The notes under the pieces: generated by a model
The model's input: the letters and a program-made list of their open reading frames with translations, nothing else
Database searches by the model: none
What the model was told of the DNA's origin: nothing
Shown: positions 58,377 through 64,000 of the stretch, piece after piece
How positions within the stretch are numbered: the stretch's first letter is position 1
How the letters are laid out: each line of letters begins with the position of its first letter
Program-made: the position numbers and the translations under genes
From: Phoenix dactylifera
Lineage: Eukaryota; Streptophyta; Magnoliopsida; Arecales; Arecaceae
Direction: 5' to 3'
NCBI RefSeq assembly: GCF_009389715.1
Contig: NC_052395.1
Location: forward strand, 2,294,001-2,358,000
Length of the DNA: 64,000 nucleotides

Positions 58377-59496
58377 CTTCTTTATATGCTCAAGTTATGG
58401 AGTTCCATGCTCTTATAAAAGGCGCAGAAGCATAGCATGAACTCTGGATGGTGACAGCAGTGACCAATATTCTCAACCTTCTGATTCATAAAATGATAGT
58501 AAAAGTGTACAATCACAGTATGATTAAGAGGTAAGGTGTTTCCGAAAATTGCACCAAAGATCTTTATCTTGCTGCTCTACAGACACAAGAATATTCCACC
58601 TAGCCAAATCCATTTAGGGGACCTGACCAGCAGTAATTTTCTATGTGGTATTATGAGATTTATAAATTGTTCCCACCAAGAAGGAAGGTGATGCACATTT
58701 GTTGCAGTGGAATGATAGAATCAAATTGGCTGTGTGTAGAAGATCAAGACAATGAAACAGGGACCATTCTCTTGTACCTTCTAGCGTTGAATTTCTTTAT
58801 TAATTTAACAGAAAAGAGGAGGACGAGAACAGAAAAGAGTAGGAGAGAAACAGAGAACAAAGAATTTATGCAGATAACAGGATGCTGAACACACTAGGCA
58901 TTTGCCGGTTACACCAATATATTGCTTAATATAATAGGTAAACAATCTAGAAATAAAAGGATGGATCCACCAAAATAAGTATTTCAGTAGACCTAATAGA
59001 AAAGTTTCATAATCTAGAACTGCTATGTTTTCATAATCTAGAACTGCTATTAGTTTCAGTAGTGCTTACTGTGTTTGTTCTGTTTGAAAACAAAACAAAA
59101 CAGCAGGAGACCAATTTCCAGAACCCATTTCCCATAGTATACAGAAACGTTTGATTTCTAAGAAAATTAAACAATACAATAATCTTATTCAAAAGCATCC
59201 AAGCTACACACACGTCATGAATTTTGAAATAACCTCTGTTTCTTGGAAAAACAGAAGCTTTACATGAGCCTTTTTAATTTGCATGTGAACTAATTCATTG
59301 CAATCAATGACTACAATAGGGTCACACCACTTGCATCTACGGACATATATATTGCATACGTTCTTCCTTGGAAAGCACATGTAAGCTTACAGAAATATTT
59401 CATCTTACATGGTTAATGCTTTTACAGTGTCATCGCTTCTTGTTGGAATAGTGAGCAAGCAACAAAAAAATCAAGGGCACCAACTATGCACACCTC
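58377..59496. other. Between PIN8 and the F-box gene, no gene seen
   Basis: A/T-rich; contains a 22-23-bp tandem doublet (CATAATCTAGAACTGCTAT at 59010 and 59032). No domain found. Confidence 0.5.
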
Positions 59497-61215
59497 TTAT
59501 AGAGCAGGTGGAGGATGGTGGATGTGATTCCTTTTAACGGACATCCCATACAGATGCCTGGCCTCCAAGTATTCATTCTTCCAACCCTCCCTCAGCTCTG
59601 CAGACTCCCTATACCACTGCCTGCAAAGTAATGATAAACAGTGTCTTAAAGGAGATAGCAAGTCTGGAGACTGACTAAAAAGTAAACCATCTCTTTTACC
59701 AGATAACAACTAGATTATATAGTACAACTATAAATTCTAGCCAATCATTATCAATGGTTATCAGCATATCAACCCAGGTGCCAGAAAGCCTTAAAAATTA
59801 TAAAAGAGAATTAAGATACCCCCAAAACCAAGAGGCACGTCCATCGTTGGAGGTACTAGAGATAATTACTAGCAATTTATATCCATATAAGCAAATGAAA
59901 TTGCAGAACAGGGCTGTTCTTGCAAATACAATCTTGAATGAAGCCGGCATTATTTTGTTTAATGGAGTTGCTGTTTAAATTATTCACTTGAAACTTCTTT
60001 TCTTTGTTTACAAAATAAAAGGATGTAACATAGTCGAGCTCCAGTATGATAGTTCATGAACAATCCAGTTTTGGGATTGTTGTCAGAAATTATAAACATG
60101 TAATTTCATACCTAAAGACATTTAGAGAACATTGTTGTATTTATAATATGCGGGAAAATGGGGCTGCTTGTTACTCAATTATGCCCAGAGTCCAATTATC
60201 AGAATTCTTTTTATACATAGTCTGAACAAAAGATGTAAACTATCCGCAAGTGAAAACTTATTGAGTGATAAGTTCCTGACGTATTTTAATAAAAAAATAT
60301 AAATAATCGGAGAAAATGGGAGAAGATGGATGCTTCATGGGGATCCGGACCTCCTATATACCACTTTAAGAGTGGTAAACCTCCCTTGAAAACAATGTTT
60401 CTCTTCATTATCCTATCATGCAAGCTGCAATCATTATTTATAGAACTTATTGACATAATATGAAAGGAAAATAGAGACATGACACCATAAATAATCTACC
60501 CAAATCCCTTGATTAATAGAAATTCAAAAATATATAAAAAAGAAAAATAAAGATACGTATCAATGAGACTATCTATCGGTCCGGTATCCCGAGAGTATAT
60601 TTCCTAACAACTCGTGTCCCTCTCGACCCTAGATAACCAATAAAACTACAGGCACTCTGAAATAAGAAAAAAGAGTCTAGAGGCGAGGAATCCCCTTTTC
60701 TATTGTGATTTCTGGTACAAATCCACAGAAATTAAATAAATACACAATGGACCCGCAAACTAGAAATATGCAAGCTTTACTTCTTCATCTCGACCCACGA
60801 TGCCGTAAGATGATAAAAAGGGAACAAGTGCTCATACAGCTGCATGAAAGGGTTTTGATTAAGATATAATTATACATATAAGAACAAGGTAAACAATTTG
60901 AAGACTTTGAGCCATTCGAGCCTCGGAGTACTTCAAAGAAATATTCGAATCAAGACGACATATTAAATCCTCAGTTTCGAGTTGGATTGAAGCTTCTTAC
61001 TTGCAGACGAGAGAGCAGTTGAGGAGATCGACGCAATCGAGCTGCGAGAAGACGCGGGCAATGAGATGGGCCGGAGCCTGGAGGACCGGCGGAGGGGTGC
61101 CCTCGTCCTTCCCACTCTCCCTGACTCGTTCAGCGCCGACGCCGGCGGCGACCTCTTCCCGGCCATCTCCTCCGCCTTCCGACGGCCGCATCGAGCTCAT
61201 TCGCCGGTCAATCAC
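59497..61215 (-). CDS. Small F-box protein (112 residues)
   Basis: Two exons on the minus strand: 61215-61001 and 59620-59497, joined by a GT-AG intron in frame (339 bp in all). After a Gly/Glu-rich N-terminus of about 45 residues comes an F-box: APAHLIARVFSQLDCVDLLN, then CSLVCKQWYRESAEL. The hydrophobic LxxVFSxLDxxDLLxxSLVCKxW spacing is typical. The C-terminus ends soon after the F-box (NEYLEARHLYG ... HHPPPAL) without a substrate-binding repeat. F-box proteins link substrates to SCF ubiquitin ligases through SKP1. At this length it may only dock to SKP1, or other exons or splice forms exist. Alternative in-frame starts are at 61200 and 61191. The exact family member is not recognised. Confidence 0.8.
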
Positions 61216-61457
61216 CTTCCCATTGCGTCTTTTTTTGGTTTGGATAAAAATCCCATGGGCGTCTCATCGCATGCCAACTCTTTAGCTCGCTTATTCGACA
61301 AAAAGACCGAAATATTGGACTGGTTTTTGGACTGCCTTCTCCAGCTCTCCACGTGTCTGTTGGTGTTAATGCCGCCGTAGGTGTTTTCCGTATTTAGGTG
61401 CCACTTGATTGGGCCGAGCCAGTGTTCCGAAAGTAGAACTTTTTAGAATTTGGACGC
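61216..61457. other. Upstream side of the F-box gene
   Basis: Probable leader/promoter of the minus-strand F-box gene, cut by the assembly gap. No clear TATA box seen. Confidence 0.4.
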
Positions 61458-61557
61458 NNNNNNNNNNNNNNNNNNNNNNNNNNNNNNNNNNNNNNNNNNN
61501 NNNNNNNNNNNNNNNNNNNNNNNNNNNNNNNNNNNNNNNNNNNNNNNNNNNNNNNNN
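61458..61557. other. Assembly gap (100 N)
   Basis: Exactly 100 undetermined bases, the usual placeholder for a gap of unknown length. Everything to the right may be further away than shown. Confidence 0.98.
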
Positions 61558-62567
61558 TGACTGGTAGTGAGATATATTGTGATCTCTATCTCAATATCAT
61601 TGAAAACTCCTTTCAATGGGTTGGAACGATTCCAACTCAACTCATTAGGGTTTATCGATCATCAAGATAATCCCTATGAGTCCCACCATCCACCAGTGAC
61701 ACCTAGCAGCATGTAGTGGCTACCCAGTAGAATAGAAAGATGAACCTCTAGGTGCAGTTAACGTGTGATACAGTCCTACTATCGTGGATCCCTACAGGAC
61801 GGAGGTCATGGACAACTCGTCAAACCCCATCGTCTGTCATATGTCAAGATTTATTCGACTTGAGTTCGCTAATGGAAAACTCTTTTTCCACTTTATATTA
61901 CTGCCCTGGCCAAGGTCTTAGAACTCAGTCTAACAAATCACATAGGATCACTCCTCTTCTATCAAGGTCGATAGATTCCTTATAGGTGCATACCCTACTC
62001 CTACAGTGAACTTACTGCAGCCAATCTACACTGCATGGACCCATATGGCTAGAGACCATGTATGTGTGCAGTCAAACTACAATAACCTCACTGTGAGTAG
62101 CCGAAGCACCGCAGGTCAAAGGACCAGTCACACTACTGCAACATCAAGCAAGTCACTGACGAGTGGATAGACATCCAAGTGACTTCTTGTCTTGGTCACG
62201 CTCAGTACCCTTGTTCTCTAACAAGCATCTGCACTATCACTTCAGTGTCCCTACACTGTGGACTCAAGTCTCGTCCATCCAGAAGGAGAGTGATCTGTGC
62301 ACTGATCGGATCGATCACCGTCCTCGTGATGATCCATTGATCAGGAGCATTTAGAAATTAATCACCAATGATACATGGCTCAAATTCTCAACTCTTGAGA
62401 ATATGTATCATCATCTTATTAATTTCTTGGACGATTCATAGACACATAAACAATATGAATGAAAGGATGCCTTTTATTTATTCAATAATAAATAGTCAAG
62501 TACAAAATTATGTCCCTAGAATCAACAATGTGTCAGCCAAATTGGCTTCTAGGGCATACATCTAACA
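61558..62567 (-). mobile_element. Copia LTR (start at 62567), truncated by the gap
   Basis: On the minus strand the sequence starts TGTTAGATGTATGCCCTAG and runs for at least 1,010 bp into the gap, with TGTTAG a typical LTR start. The base pairs just outside read GACTC (62568-62572, plus strand), part of the neighbouring palindrome array, so the LTR seems to have inserted into that array. PBS and internal region are not visible; it may be a solo LTR. Confidence 0.6.
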
Positions 62568-63327
62568 GACTCGTCTTGACCCGGAGTCGACTCGCCAACT
62601 TCTGGAGCTGACCTGGCAATTTTGGAGTCGGCTCATCCACTGAAGTCCGTGGATCCAATTTTGAATTTTGTCCACTCGAGTCGACTCGACTGTCCTTGGA
62701 GTCGACTCGAATCTCAGAGCCCGAACTCCCGATTCTCTGTCTTTTGGCTCATCCAGTCTTGGAGTCGACTCGAACTTCCTTGGAGTCGACTCGGCTCTCA
62801 GTTTCCGAAAGTTGGTCTTCTGCCTTTTGACGTGAAGCTTGTCTTGGAGTCGACTCGAGCTGTCTGGGAGTCGACTCGAATCTCAGACTCGAAAACTGCT
62901 CTCTGACTTTTCTTTGTGTACCTCTTGGAGTCGACTCTTACTACCCTGGAGTCGACTCGTTGAACATTGGAGTCGACTCGCGCACTTCAGGAGTCGACTC
63001 GTTGACAGGTTCTGAGATGAGGCTTTCTGTTCTTCTTTCTGTTCTCAGTCGGAGTCGACTCGTACTAGTCTGGAGTCGACTCGAGCTCGTGCCAGTGAAC
63101 TTGATACGCTTGGAGTCGACTCGTGATACTCGGGAGTCGACTCGAGTCTCAGACTTTGGTTCAGCAGACTTCTTAACTTATCCAAAATACTATGAACCAA
63201 ATCTAGAGACACTTGGACAGGATTTTCACTGAAACACTCAATTGAATTCATTAGTAATCACAAGATATACTCAAATGCTTTGAGCTCATCAAAATCAAAT
63301 GGGGTTTTAATCAATCACTCCACAACA
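62568..63327 (-). mobile_element. LTR-like sequence holding the right palindrome array
   Basis: On the minus strand a possible LTR start TGTTGTGGAGTGATTGATTA lies at 63327, followed by CATTTGATTTTGATGAGC. The start resembles SIRE/Maximus-type Copia LTRs. The array begins 184 bp later. No PBS or second LTR is in view, so identity is tentative. Confidence 0.45.
62584..63143 (-). repeat. Array of GAGTCGACTC palindromes, right copy
   Basis: Fifteen perfect palindromes start at 62584, 62678, 62699, 62762, 62783, 62847, 62868, 62928, 62949, 62970, 62991, 63052, 63073, 63113 and 63134. Variants occur near 62605 and 62635 (GAGTCGGCTC). Eight of the fourteen steps between perfect copies are exactly 21 bp, and most others are near 40, 60-64 or 94 bp. 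The frames through it are open only because the unit has no stop. Confidence 0.95.
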
Positions 63328-63689
63328 AGGATTGCTGATTTTCTAATTTTATGATTAATCATGCTTATAGTTTTTTTTACATAAATAGTTTAAACGTTTC
63401 TGTAATTTATTTTTGAGATATGATCTCCCTTGCCTGCTTGGAATTAAAGAGTTTAATTCTATCTTTTCGCTGCATTTTTTTGAAAATTTTTAAAATTGCA
63501 TGCATGCAAAAACTGGCTTTTTTCTTCACTTTCTTAGGCATGTATGCCTTTTTGACAAGCTTTTCTTTGACACTATTAGTTAGTGGATATAATCACTAGA
63601 AATCACACAAATTCAATTTTGACAAAAGCCTAAGTACAAACTTAAATTTGTTATTATGTATTAATCAATTTTTGAATTTTTTGTTTGAA

Positions 63690-64000
63690 TTTTTTTGAAT
63701 TAGTAATAATTAATTATTAATTTAGTGCTAGCTAGACAATTATTATAATTGAAATCTAATATGTCAAATCAATAAATTATATATTAGAATTGATTTATTG
63801 TCTTATTAGAATAATTGATTACTAATTATGTGCCAGTAAATCAATTATTGTAATTGAGATCTAAAATATCAATTCAATGAATTATAAAATTTATTATCTT
63901 ATTAGAATAATTGATTACTAATTTTGTGCCAGCAAATCAATTATTGTAATTGAGATCTAAAATGTCAATTCAATGAATTATAAGATTTATTACCTTATTA
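63690..64000. repeat. 96-bp tandem repeat running off the window edge
   Basis: TCTTATTAGAATAATTGATT starts at 63801 and 63897, and its first bases recur at 63993 (period 96). An older, diverged copy precedes at about 63705. The unit is very A/T-rich (ATCAATTATTGTAATTGAGA within). The array may be longer beyond the window. Confidence 0.85.

Noticed and set aside
62584..63143. CRISPR-like array of short repeats
   Set aside because: The unit is a 10-bp palindrome in LTR-type DNA of a plant nuclear genome, with no Cas genes and spacers that are not unique 30-40-bp segments.
62622..63232. Open reading frames with Ser-Arg-Leu-Glu/Glu-Ser-Thr-Arg repeats
   Set aside because: They are open only because the palindrome unit has no stop codon and the 21-bp step keeps the frame. 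No start context or domain.

Overview
The window is plant nuclear DNA. It has spliced genes with GT-AG introns, Copia and Gypsy LTR retrotransposons, MITEs, A/T-rich intergenic sequence and a 100-N scaffold gap. Gene content and transposon style suggest a monocot, perhaps a palm; that is an inference from memory of such genomes, not something proved here.

Layout. 1-4744 is a nested retrotransposon block on the minus strand: a Copia element (LTR, PBS, gag, start of protease) sits inside the gag of a Gypsy element whose own LTR and PBS lie to its right. 4745-14157 is gene-poor: a Gypsy-like LTR remnant, a 60-bp tandem repeat, a foldback element, a GC-rich promoter-like island and very A/T-rich stretches. 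14158-17757 is an HD-Zip class I homeobox gene (minus, 3 exons), with an upstream ORF in its leader and a 208-bp tandem repeat in intron 1. 17758-26640 holds a TRIM element, MITEs, two RNase H-like pseudogene fragments and a tRNA-Phe-like relic. 26841-37215 is a receptor-like cytoplasmic kinase (PBL34-like, plus, 6 exons) with a 5.8-kb first intron. A possible organelle-DNA insertion lies near 38 kb. 40.8-51.8 kb is a hypersensitive-induced-reaction (HIR, SPFH/Band 7) gene (plus) with a GC-AG intron and a 5.1-kb intron carrying two hAT-type MITEs. 55089-58376 is a PIN8-like auxin carrier (plus) with two apparent single-base lesions. 59497-61215 is a very small F-box gene (minus). After the gap, 61558-64000 is again LTR retrotransposon sequence and a 96-bp tandem repeat.

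The five cellular genes are independent loci and do not form a known cluster, although the RLCK, HIR and PIN8 proteins would all act at membranes. The most unusual signals are: (1) two arrays of the palindrome GAGTCGACTC, largely phased at 21 bp, one at each end of the window and both in LTR or LTR-like DNA; (2) a family of hAT-type non-autonomous elements with perfect 8-bp target duplications and captured DNA; (3) a 67-codon uORF ahead of the HD-Zip start; (4) the GC-AG intron of the HIR gene; (5) the two one-base lesions in PIN8.
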